This document shows, piece after piece, positions 27,856-36,744 of a stretch of DNA of 64,000 bases. The stretch is taken from assembly GCA_020696345.1 (NCBI GenBank), contig JAEHCK010000010.1, positions 1 through 64,000 on the forward strand. The letters are read 5' to 3'. Position 1 is the stretch's first letter; the number at the start of each line of letters is the position of its first letter. Under the pieces are notes generated by a model. That model was given only the letters and a program-made list of their open reading frames with translations. It had not been told where the DNA came from and made no database searches. A program made the position numbers and the translations under genes. The DNA comes from Thermoplasmata archaeon. Lineage in GTDB: Archaea > Thermoplasmatota > Penumbrarchaeia > JAEHCK01.

Positions 27856-30723
27856 ATGACTGAAGAAGTAACCAAAATCAAGATTTTCGTCGCCTCACCT
27901 GGCGATGTGAATAACGAGCGAAAAAGGGTGAAAAAGGTTATAGAAGAATTAAATAAAACGGTATGTCCATCAAGAAGCCTTACCCTGGAATATAAGGGTT
28001 GGGAGGAAGTCGTACCAGATATTGGAAAACCTGGTCAAAGGGCAATTGATGAACAAATAGGACCATATGATATTTTCATTGGAATAATGTGGAAAAAGTT
28101 TGGGCATCCAACATTAGGCGCGGGTTCTGGAACTGAACATGAATTTAATATGGCATATAAAAAGAGAAAGAAGTTTGGCGAACCGCGAATCTTATTCTAT
28201 TTCAGCCAAAAACCTTCTACTCCAAAAACAGAGAAAGAAACGGAACAGTGGGGTAAAGTAATCAAGTTTAAAAAGAAAGTCCAGAAATTGGGTCTTACGA
28301 AAGATTACAAAAACCCTAGCGATTTCGAAAAAATTGTTCGAGAACATTTAACTAAAATAGTTGCCGATTGGGGTAAAGAACCAACTATAGTAGAGAAAAA
28401 AAAACCAGCAACTCTAGTAACATTCATCCCCCACCCGTACCCCGAAGCACCGAACTTCACCGGACGTGTTACAGAGAAGAAGATGCTCACCGACTGGTTA
28501 ATGCATGACCCCGGGCACCCACTTCTATCCATGGTCGCAATCGGCGGCATGGGTAAGTCCGCGCTGGCGTGGCGGTGGCTGCAAGAAGAGGTTTTAAAGC
28601 ACGGGAATGGGGAAGATGGAATCGGGAATGGGGAAAAGATAGAGCTTGAGGGCGTAGTGTGGTGGAGCTTTTACGAGAAGGGGATGACTTTTGACTGTTT
28701 TATACGAGATTTTGCAGCAAACCTATGGGGTGATGATAGCCCTAAACTTAAACGATCGATGTCCGAGTTATACAACGATGTGTACCTTGAATTTCAGCAG
28801 AATAATTATCTAATTATACTCGATGGCGTTGAGAGAATCCTTCGGGCATATACAGGACTTGGATCACCCTATCAAGGCGACGATGTAAAAGAAGACCCAA
28901 ATCAAGATTTCCGTGGATGTATCGATCCCAATGCAGATTCCTTCTTTCAACATCTGTCCACATCCATAAATAAATCAAAAACATTGCTAACGACAAGATT
29001 ACATCCAAAGGCACTGGATACGGTTGATGGTTGTTTAAGAAAAGATCTCGAAAGCATGGACAAAGAAGATGCAGTTGAATTTTTCCATGCCCAGGGAGTC
29101 AAAGGAACCAGAGTGGAGATCCAACTGGCTTGCGATCCTTACGGATACCACCCGTTGAAATTACGACTTCTATCTGGTCTGATACTTGAGGATAAAGAGA
29201 ATCCAGGCGATTGCAGTCAAAGTAAATATTGTAAAATTGGTGATGTAGCACCAAAGAAACATTACATCATGGAAATCTCTTACAATGCCTTGGACAAGAA
29301 AAAGCAGAATTTCATCAGCAGTTTGGCAGCCTTTAGAGCGTCAATGGAATACCCTGCGATCAAGGGAATAAGTAAGTTCAAATCGAAAAAAGATTTGGAT
29401 GTGGTATTAACAGAATTGGTGAACCGTGGTTTATTATTTTGGGATAAAGAAAAAAATAGATACGACCTCCACCCAATTGTCCGCTCCTACTGTTACGATA
29501 GGTTGCGAGATAAAGAGGACGTACATTCCCAGTTGCGGGATTATTTTGCGAGTGTACCTGAGCCTGAGAAAATTGAGTCCCTCGACGACCTCGCACCCGT
29601 CATCGAACTCTACCACCACACCGTGGGTGCGGGGAGGTATGATGAGGCTTATAATCTAATGCGAGAAAGATTATTACCAGATCAGCTTCATTTTCAATTT
29701 GGAGCTTATTCTCTCTCAATCGAAATTATGGGTGCGTTTTTTAAGGACATTGAGTATAGAAAAGCAAAAATTAAAGACGAAGGAATAATTGCTGTTTTAT
29801 ATAATGGACTAGCCGTTTCTTATTCCCTCGCCGGCCAACCCCGCCGTGCGGTGCCGCTGTTCGAGAAACAGATTGCAATTAGCGAAAAGCGGGAAGTCGC
29901 TATCGGCCTCGGCAACCTCGCCGACGACCAATTAAATATCGGCGACCTAGAATCTGCGGAGGCTAACCTGCGAGGAAAAATTAAAATTGTTTACGAAATT
30001 AAAGATGAACCTCATAAAGCTAGAAGTCATCACGAACTTGGACGAGTTCTTTCTTTTTTAGGGGAATTCATCAAATCTGAATGCGAACTTAATTCCGCTA
30101 TGGATATATTTAAATCTATAGAACATATACAAATGATTGGATTAGTTTGGGCCTATCGCTCCCTCCCCGCCCTACTCATGGACGATCCCACCGAGGCCCT
30201 TAAATGTGCGAACAAAGCCCTCGAATTTGCGAAAAAAGACGAAGAAACTGATTCGAGAACCCCAAGAGACTTCATTCAAGACCATTATTTCCTTGGTGCA
30301 TCCCATGTTGCATTAAAAGACATTGCGAAAGCCGAAGAAAACCTACAATTCGCAATCACCGAATGCCGCAAGATCAATATGGTCGACCACGAAGCATTAA
30401 TACTTTTGGAACTCGCCAAACTCCGCCACCTCCAGAAGAGAGATGAAGAATCAATAAAACTTACGAATGAGGGCCTCGAAATCGCCAACCGCTGCAGCTA
30501 TGTCCTCCAGCAGGCCGACATCCACCTCTTCCTCGCACAATACCACAAAGACCTCGGCGACCTCGCCAAAGCCCGCGAGCACGCCGAACTCGCAAAACTG
30601 CGAAGCCACCAAATGATCGATGTGGAGACAGGGGATTATATTACGAAGCCAGAAAATACCAAATATAAGTATAAACCATGTTATGATAAGGCGGTGCAAT
30701 TATTAGAAGGATTAACTTCGTGA
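27856..30723 (+). CDS. STAND/NB-ARC NTPase with second DUF4062-type N-terminus (array gene 4)
   Basis: 955 residues, starting 2 bases after gene 3 with GGAGG upstream. Residues 1-175 begin KIKIFVASPGDVNNERKRV, the typical opening of DUF4062 proteins, with a YDIFIGIMWKKFG strand and a TEHEFNMAY helix; it differs clearly from genes 3 and 6. The shared core follows: FIPHPYPEAPNFTGR, Walker A GGMGKSA (230-236), WWSFYEKGMTF, Walker B NYLIILDGVER, LLTTRLHPKALD, HPLKLRLLSG and DLHPIVRSYCY. A low-complexity insert (GNGEDGIGNGE) lies between Walker A and WWSFYE. The region around 29090-29470 is highly similar in DNA to gene 6, while the 5' parts are unrelated. Confidence 0.85.
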   Translation: MTEEVTKIKIFVASPGDVNNERKRVKKVIEELNKTVCPSRSLTLEYKGWEEVVPDIGKPGQRAIDEQIGPYDIFIGIMWKKFGHPTLGAGSGTEHEFNMAYKKRKKFGEPRILFYFSQKPSTPKTEKETEQWGKVIKFKKKVQKLGLTKDYKNPSDFEKIVREHLTKIVADWGKEPTIVEKKKPATLVTFIPHPYPEAPNFTGRVTEKKMLTDWLMHDPGHPLLSMVAIGGMGKSALAWRWLQEEVLKHGNGEDGIGNGEKIELEGVVWWSFYEKGMTFDCFIRDFAANLWGDDSPKLKRSMSELYNDVYLEFQQNNYLIILDGVERILRAYTGLGSPYQGDDVKEDPNQDFRGCIDPNADSFFQHLSTSINKSKTLLTTRLHPKALDTVDGCLRKDLESMDKEDAVEFFHAQGVKGTRVEIQLACDPYGYHPLKLRLLSGLILEDKENPGDCSQSKYCKIGDVAPKKHYIMEISYNALDKKKQNFISSLAAFRASMEYPAIKGISKFKSKKDLDVVLTELVNRGLLFWDKEKNRYDLHPIVRSYCYDRLRDKEDVHSQLRDYFASVPEPEKIESLDDLAPVIELYHHTVGAGRYDEAYNLMRERLLPDQLHFQFGAYSLSIEIMGAFFKDIEYRKAKIKDEGIIAVLYNGLAVSYSLAGQPRRAVPLFEKQIAISEKREVAIGLGNLADDQLNIGDLESAEANLRGKIKIVYEIKDEPHKARSHHELGRVLSFLGEFIKSECELNSAMDIFKSIEHIQMIGLVWAYRSLPALLMDDPTEALKCANKALEFAKKDEETDSRTPRDFIQDHYFLGASHVALKDIAKAEENLQFAITECRKINMVDHEALILLELAKLRHLQKRDEESIKLTNEGLEIANRCSYVLQQADIHLFLAQYHKDLGDLAKAREHAELAKLRSHQMIDVETGDYITKPENTKYKYKPCYDKAVQLLEGLTS
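28598..28640. repeat. In-frame simple-repeat insert in array gene 4
   Basis: Two copies of CGGGAATGGGGAA add about 12 residues (HGNGEDGIGNGEK) between LQEEVLK and LEGVVWWSFYE. Gene 1 has LQEEVLGKDNQLDGVVWWSF at the same place. The repeat is complementary to the CCCATTCTTCCC type at the left end of the window. Confidence 0.6.
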
Positions 30724-30732
30724 GGATATTAG

Positions 30733-33700
30733 ATGTCAAATCGACCATATATTTCAAAAAAAGTTGTAGATAAACTTCTAGTAGACTGTATGCATCGGTG
30801 TTGCCTTTGCCCAGAACATCATAATCTTGTCGATAAACACCATATAGAATTATTGTCCGATGGAGGCCCAAATACAGAAAAAAATCTCATTGCTGTTTGC
30901 CCAACTTGCCATGCAAAAATCCATAGAAGAAAGGGGCAATATAACAAACGACAGTTAATTATGTATAAGATGTGGTGGGTTAATTTCTGTAAAATGGGAT
31001 TACCACTAGATGCTAGAATTGCTGTGGCTCCATGGATAAAGTATAATGAACAAATTAATAAAATAGAATCAAGACCTCTAACTTTCCTCGCTCACCCGTA
31101 TTCCCTACAATCTAAATTTACCGGTCGTATTGAGGAGAGAAAAAACCTTACCCATTGGTTATGTCATGATAACGACCATCCCGTTATATCATTAACTGCT
31201 ATTGGCGGTATGGGTAAAAGCGCCCTAAGCTGGGTATGGTTGAATCTTGATGTGCTTAGAGAAAAAATACCAGGATTAGAAGTAGAATATATCCAGGCCA
31301 CTAAAAAATGCAATATACCTGAGGAACACCGACCGGATGGGGTATTTCAATGGTCCTTTTATCTTGGAGAATTAAGTTTTTCCAAGTTCCTAATTGAAGC
31401 ATGTAAATACACAGGTGGCGATCCAGAAATCCCTGCAGACCAAGAGAAGGTAACCGATAACGACAGGCTTCGAGTATTGATTCAACGAATGAGAGAGAAT
31501 CGATACCTATTTATTCTTGATGGATTTGAGCGTCTGCTGAGAGCCTATGGAAGCCAAGATGCCGCACTTCTCAGAGAAAAGGACGTTAGCGAATATTCTG
31601 AAGATGAGAGGCGTTGTTCAGATCCGAATGTGTCAAGCTTCTTGATGGAAATCGTAGCTGGAATTAAAAGCAAGGTACTTTTAACAACAAGATTGGTCCC
31701 ATACGAGCTTCAGGGGAGGCCAGGGTTCAAGGATTATTCGATGATCGGATTGAACAAAGAAGATGCAGTCACATTCTTGAAATCCATGGACATTTCGGGT
31801 CTGGATCGGGAATTACTTGCTGTAGCCAAGGTATATGACAACCATCCTCTCAGTCTGAGCCATTTGGTTAATGTGATCAGAAGGAAAAGCCTGGATGGAA
31901 AAAATGACATTTCCTTAGCTCCTGAAATTGATGTGACAATGGACCTTAGGGGAAAAAACCAGCAGATACTGGAGAAATCCTTTGAAATTCTGCCGGAAAA
32001 TTTGAAAAAGACTCTAATGAAAATTTCCGCTGTTAAAGGTTCAATAAGCTATGATTTTTTTAAATTGGTAAATGACGGTCTGACAGATAGGGATCTGGGA
32101 AATATTCTGCCCACATTGATGGAGATGCAATGGATATTCTGGGATCGGAATAAAGGACTGGTGAATTTCCATCCATTAGCACGTAGATATTGTTACCAAC
32201 AAATGAAAGAAGAACAAAGAATAGAAGTCCATGAAACCCTACGAAAATATTGGGAAGAGAGAGCTAATGAGAAACTTCCGATGATTGCAGATATTTTAAG
32301 CGAAGAAGAATTGCGAGCCATTGAATTTGAACAGAGTAAATTGATTGCTAAATCAGATGCGAAGAAAAAGGATGAGTTGAAGATAACAATGCCAGAATTG
32401 GAAGCTGGTTTCGATTCGATTAGAGAAATGCTTAAACATATACGAGTTGATAAAAGAATCCCCCTCCTAGACATGATTTTAGGCCTAGATTCCGTTCCCA
32501 CCCACTTAAAAAAAATTAAAGTGGTATCCCTCGACGACCTCGCCCCAGTCATCGAGCTCTACCACCACACGGTAAGAGCGGGGAGGTATGATGAAAGTGC
32601 GACTCTACTGCGAGATCGACTTGCTTATCCTATTTATTTTCAATTTGGAGCTTATCATACAGAAATTGAATTATTGCGAGACCTATTTGTAGATGGTGAG
32701 AATAAACCTCCAAAGCTTTCATTAAAAGCCTGGCAGGCATATATTTTAAACGAACTTGCGGCTTGTTACACCCTCTCCGGCCAGCCCCGCCGTGCCGTAC
32801 TGCTGTTCGAACAGTATATCCAGATTCATGCGAACATAGTACGAAAGGAAATTCCAACATATAATTGGAAAGATATTACAACATATCCAAAGAGGGAACA
32901 TTCAAGACAGTTTTCATATAATTTAGGAGAAAACGCCATCGGCCTCGGAAACCTCGCCGGCGACCAGATGAAGATCGCCGACCTGGAGTCTGCGGAGGCC
33001 AACCTGCAACGAGCTATTAAGTTGAGTGTTGAAATTGAAAATAAAGAAAATCAGGGGAGATGGAACAATGAATTTGGAAGAACGTTAGCATATTTAGGCG
33101 ATTTTGAAAAATGTGAAAGAAAATTCAATATTGCAAATGATTTATTTGAAAAATTGAAAAATTATCAATCTATAGGGGTCGTCTGGGCCTACCGCTCCTT
33201 CCGCGCCCTCCTCATGGGCAACCCCAAGGAAGCTTTAAAATGTGCGAACAAAGCCCTCGAATTTGCAAAAAAATGGGAAAAAGAAGAACATAGGAATACA
33301 AGAGACTTTATCCGATACAACTGGCTCATCGGAGCCTCCAATGTTGCGATGGGAGATACCGCCCAAGCCGAGGGACCATTGAACTTTGCCATCACCGAAT
33401 GCCACAAGATCAACCTCGTCGAACTTGAAGCTGCGATACTTTTAGAAATTGCAAAACTCGAATACCTAAAAATGAAACCGCAGATTAATGCTGATAAACA
33501 CGGATCAGATAATCTCCGTGTTAATCTGCGTTCATCGGCGGTTAAATTAGCCGAAGAAGCCCTCGAGATCGCCAACCGCTGCGGCTACATCATCCAGCAA
33601 GCCGACATCCACCTCTTCCTCGCACAATATTACAAAGACCTCGGCGACCTCACCAAAGCCCGCGAGCACGCCGAACTCGGCAAACTCCGAAGCCATCAAA

Positions 33701-33816
33701 TGATCGATGTGGAAACAGGGGATTACATCGATAAACCAGAGGATACTAGGTATAAGTACAAGCCATGCTATGACAACGCAGTCAAATTAATTTCTGAGTT
33801 GGGTGATTCAAAATGA
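30733..33816 (+). CDS. STAND/NB-ARC NTPase with HNH nuclease N-terminus (array gene 5)
   Basis: 1,027 residues; starts 10 bases after gene 4, with GAGGAT upstream. Residues 15-70 are an HNH nuclease: zinc pairs C23-x2-C26 and C56-x2-C59, catalytic DKHHIE (H36, H37), N51 and CHAKIH (H60, H64). The core has FLAHPYSLQSKFTGR, Walker A GGMGKSA (158-164), a variant QWSFYLGELSF, Walker B YLFILDGFER, LLTTRLVP and FHPLARRYCYQQ at the MHD position. A helical insert of about 70 residues follows before the TPR part. The TPR region carries a palindromic in-frame insert (33470-33545). Predicted to cut DNA or RNA on activation. Overlaps gene 6 by 4 bases. Confidence 0.87.
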   Translation: MSNRPYISKKVVDKLLVDCMHRCCLCPEHHNLVDKHHIELLSDGGPNTEKNLIAVCPTCHAKIHRRKGQYNKRQLIMYKMWWVNFCKMGLPLDARIAVAPWIKYNEQINKIESRPLTFLAHPYSLQSKFTGRIEERKNLTHWLCHDNDHPVISLTAIGGMGKSALSWVWLNLDVLREKIPGLEVEYIQATKKCNIPEEHRPDGVFQWSFYLGELSFSKFLIEACKYTGGDPEIPADQEKVTDNDRLRVLIQRMRENRYLFILDGFERLLRAYGSQDAALLREKDVSEYSEDERRCSDPNVSSFLMEIVAGIKSKVLLTTRLVPYELQGRPGFKDYSMIGLNKEDAVTFLKSMDISGLDRELLAVAKVYDNHPLSLSHLVNVIRRKSLDGKNDISLAPEIDVTMDLRGKNQQILEKSFEILPENLKKTLMKISAVKGSISYDFFKLVNDGLTDRDLGNILPTLMEMQWIFWDRNKGLVNFHPLARRYCYQQMKEEQRIEVHETLRKYWEERANEKLPMIADILSEEELRAIEFEQSKLIAKSDAKKKDELKITMPELEAGFDSIREMLKHIRVDKRIPLLDMILGLDSVPTHLKKIKVVSLDDLAPVIELYHHTVRAGRYDESATLLRDRLAYPIYFQFGAYHTEIELLRDLFVDGENKPPKLSLKAWQAYILNELAACYTLSGQPRRAVLLFEQYIQIHANIVRKEIPTYNWKDITTYPKREHSRQFSYNLGENAIGLGNLAGDQMKIADLESAEANLQRAIKLSVEIENKENQGRWNNEFGRTLAYLGDFEKCERKFNIANDLFEKLKNYQSIGVVWAYRSFRALLMGNPKEALKCANKALEFAKKWEKEEHRNTRDFIRYNWLIGASNVAMGDTAQAEGPLNFAITECHKINLVELEAAILLEIAKLEYLKMKPQINADKHGSDNLRVNLRSSAVKLAEEALEIANRCGYIIQQADIHLFLAQYYKDLGDLTKAREHAELGKLRSHQMIDVETGDYIDKPEDTRYKYKPCYDNAVKLISELGDSK
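33470..33545. repeat. Palindromic repeat element inserted in frame in array gene 5
   Basis: An imperfect hairpin: CCGCAGATTAATGCTG..AACACGGA against TCCGTGTTAATCTGCG..CGGCGG. About 22 of 27 positions pair by my reading. It codes for about 25 residues (KPQINADKHGSDNLRVNLRS) between LEYLK and LAEEALEIANRCGY. The AATCCGTGT / ATCTGCG vocabulary matches the intergenic repeats flanking the array. Confidence 0.65.
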
Positions 33817-36620
33817 AAGTATTTATTAGTTCAACATTTCTCGATCTTCGTGAATATAGGGAAAAAGTCATTGAAGCATTACGAAATTTTGGAGAGCAAT
33901 ATAAAGCAATGGAAATATTTGGTGCCAGATCTGAAGAACCTAAAACAGTCTCACTAAAAGAAGTAAAAAATTGTGATGTTTTTATTGGCATTTATGCCCA
34001 CAGGTATGGGTGGGTTCCAAAAAATGATGAATATTCTATAACCCACCAAGAATATGAAATAGCAAAAAAAGAAAATAAAAAGGTCTTATGTTACTTCATA
34101 GAAGAAGACTATCCCTGGCTACCTAAATGGATGGATGAAGGGGGAGAAAAGAAAAAATTGGAAAAATTCAAACAAAAAGTAATGGAGGTTTATACTCCGG
34201 ATTATTTTACAACCTCTGAGAGTTTGATACCAAAAATATCTCGTGATCTAGCTAGAACCATGATAGAATTGGGAAAGGTTCAAGCTGAAGACTTCGATCT
34301 TTTTCCTCACCCCCCCGCACCATATTTCGCACATCCGTATCCACTACAAGAAAATTTTACTGGCCGTAATAAAGAACGTCAACAACTTACGGAATGGTTG
34401 AAAAATGACCCACGACCCATGTTTGCGTATGTTGCAATTGGCGGCATGGGCAAATCCGCATTAACATGGTATTGGTTACAGGAAGATATTATTAAAAAAG
34501 GTTTGGCACCTGAAGGTATCATTTGGTGGTCATTCTATGATGAAGAATCTAGCTTTGAAAAATTCCTCTTCAGCACTATTAAATATGCGAGTGGAGGAAA
34601 AATTAACCCCTCAACTATTAAATCTGTTAGGGAAAAAATTGATACACTTTACAATCTTCTTTATCAAAAACGATATCTAATTGTTCTGGATGGTTTGGAA
34701 CGGTTATTAAGGGCTTATGCGGGTTTGGGATCTCCATACCAGGGTGACGAATTTAAAAAAGAAAAAGATCAAACATTTCGCTCTTGTATTGATCCAAATG
34801 CTTCTTGGTTCTTAAAAACAATGGTAACGGGTTATCCACAATCCAAGATATTGTTTACCAGCAGATTATTTCCAAAGGAACTCGATGGTTTGGCGGGTTA
34901 TAATAAAATTGAATTGAAAAGTATGAACCCAGATGATGCGGTAGAGTTTTTCCACCTCCAAGGGGTCAAAGGAACACGAGCCGAAATACAAGTAGCTTGC
35001 GAACCTTATGGATACCATCCCCTAAAGTTACGACTTCTATCTGGTCTGATACTTGAGGAAAAAGAGAACCCTGGTGATTGCAGTCAAAGTAAATACTGTG
35101 AAATTGGCGACGTGGCACCAAAAGAACATTATATCATGGAGATTTCATACAATGCTTTGGACAAGAAAAAGCAAAATTTCATTAGCAGTTTGGCTGCCTT
35201 TAGAACACCAATGGATTACCCTGCGATCAAGGCAATAAGCAAGTTCAAATCAAAAAAGGAATTGGATGGGGCATTAACAGAATTGGTGAACCGTGGATTA
35301 TTATTCTGGGATAAAGAGAAAAATAGATACGACCTCCACCCCATAGTCCGTTCCTACTGCTATGGCCGTCTTATGGATAAAGAGGGTGTGCATTCACAAT
35401 TAATTGATTATTTTAATGCTGTCCCAAAACCCTCGAAAATCGAGAGCATAGACGACCTCTCTCCAGTCATCGAACTCTATCACCACACCGTAGGTGCGGG
35501 GAGGTATGATGAAGCTTGGAGTTTATTCTACGAGAGATTGAACCAACCTACATATTATCAATTCGGTGCCTACCAATTAAGGATAGAATTAATGAATGCT
35601 ATGTTCCCAAATGGTTACGATAAACCTAAGCTAACTAAAGAGGATGCCCTTGCTTGGACATATAACGGCTTAGCCAATTCCTACTCCCTCTCCGGCCAGC
35701 CCCGCCGTGCCGTGCAAGTTTGGTCAATAGCAATGCCTATTGCTAAAAAACTTGGAGAAAAACGAAATTATGCAGTCGGCCTCGGCAACCTCGCCCTCCA
35801 GCACAAGGTAATTGGCGACCTGGAGTCTGCGGAGGCCAACCTGCGGCGAGCTATAAAAGTCGATCAAGAAATTGATGATAAAGACTGGGAATCTGAAAAT
35901 CGTCGCTGGCTTGGTCAATTATTGGCATATAAATGTTCATTCAAAGAATCGAATAAAGAATTACTAATTGCGATGAAATATTATAAGAAGGAATCTCAAT
36001 CTTCAGATATTTGTCATACCTATGAATCACGCTCCCTCCGCGCCCTCCTCATGGACGATCCAACCGAAGCCCTGCGATGTGCTCAAAAAGCCCTCGAATT
36101 TGCGAAAAAATGGGAAAAAGAAGAATATCGCTTAGAAATAGACTATATCCATGTTAACTGGCTCATCGGTGCATCCTATGTTGCGATGAAAAAACCTAAT
36201 GAAGCGGAGAAGCCTTTAACCTTTGCGATTACCGAATGCCGCAAGATCAATCTTGTCGAATTAGAAGCCTCAATCCTTCTAGAAATGGCAAAGTTAAGAT
36301 ATCTCCAAACGAAATCTCATGACCCTCGACTTGCCGAATCTCTGAAACTTGCAACTGAGGCATTAGAGATCGCCAACCGCTGCTCCTACATCCTCCAGGA
36401 AACGGACATACTCAACTTCTTAGCCGAATACTGGTTAGACATGGGTAAAACGGATGAGGCTATCAAAGAAGCCCGTCTAGCCCTTGATCGCTCTACTCAA
36501 ATGATCGATGTTGAAACCGGGGAATATGTCGTCAAGAAAGATCCAAAGTATTATTACGTTCCAGGTCACAAAAAAGCACAAGCATTTCTGGAGAAACATT
36601 TCCATGGAGAGATGTCCTGA
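33813..36620 (+). CDS. STAND/NB-ARC NTPase with third DUF4062 N-terminus (array gene 6)
   Basis: 935 residues, ATG within the ATGA overlap with gene 5. Residues 1-150 are DUF4062: VFISSTFLDLREYREKV, a CDVFIGIYAHRYGWVP strand and an HQEYEIAKKENK helix. Of the three DUF4062 members this is closest to the classical form. The core follows: FAHPYPLQENFTGR, Walker A GGMGKSA (210-216), WWSFYDEESSF, Walker B YLIVLDGLER, ILFTSRLFPKELD (TSR instead of TTR), HPLKLRLLSG and DLHPIVRSYCY. The TPR region ends with a shortened, more divergent tail (DVETGEYVVKKDPKYYYV). Last gene of the array; the flanking repeat begins about 120 bases downstream. Confidence 0.86.
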   Translation: MKVFISSTFLDLREYREKVIEALRNFGEQYKAMEIFGARSEEPKTVSLKEVKNCDVFIGIYAHRYGWVPKNDEYSITHQEYEIAKKENKKVLCYFIEEDYPWLPKWMDEGGEKKKLEKFKQKVMEVYTPDYFTTSESLIPKISRDLARTMIELGKVQAEDFDLFPHPPAPYFAHPYPLQENFTGRNKERQQLTEWLKNDPRPMFAYVAIGGMGKSALTWYWLQEDIIKKGLAPEGIIWWSFYDEESSFEKFLFSTIKYASGGKINPSTIKSVREKIDTLYNLLYQKRYLIVLDGLERLLRAYAGLGSPYQGDEFKKEKDQTFRSCIDPNASWFLKTMVTGYPQSKILFTSRLFPKELDGLAGYNKIELKSMNPDDAVEFFHLQGVKGTRAEIQVACEPYGYHPLKLRLLSGLILEEKENPGDCSQSKYCEIGDVAPKEHYIMEISYNALDKKKQNFISSLAAFRTPMDYPAIKAISKFKSKKELDGALTELVNRGLLFWDKEKNRYDLHPIVRSYCYGRLMDKEGVHSQLIDYFNAVPKPSKIESIDDLSPVIELYHHTVGAGRYDEAWSLFYERLNQPTYYQFGAYQLRIELMNAMFPNGYDKPKLTKEDALAWTYNGLANSYSLSGQPRRAVQVWSIAMPIAKKLGEKRNYAVGLGNLALQHKVIGDLESAEANLRRAIKVDQEIDDKDWESENRRWLGQLLAYKCSFKESNKELLIAMKYYKKESQSSDICHTYESRSLRALLMDDPTEALRCAQKALEFAKKWEKEEYRLEIDYIHVNWLIGASYVAMKKPNEAEKPLTFAITECRKINLVELEASILLEMAKLRYLQTKSHDPRLAESLKLATEALEIANRCSYILQETDILNFLAEYWLDMGKTDEAIKEARLALDRSTQMIDVETGEYVVKKDPKYYYVPGHKKAQAFLEKHFHGEMS

Positions 36621-36744
36621 TGCTTTGTGCCCCACCCCACCTCACTCCCCAATAGAACACGGATCTTATTATGCTGTGGTATTACTATGTGAATTGGAGA
36701 TTGGAAAAGTCTGATTATATAACATCCATCCCACCCCCCCCCAA

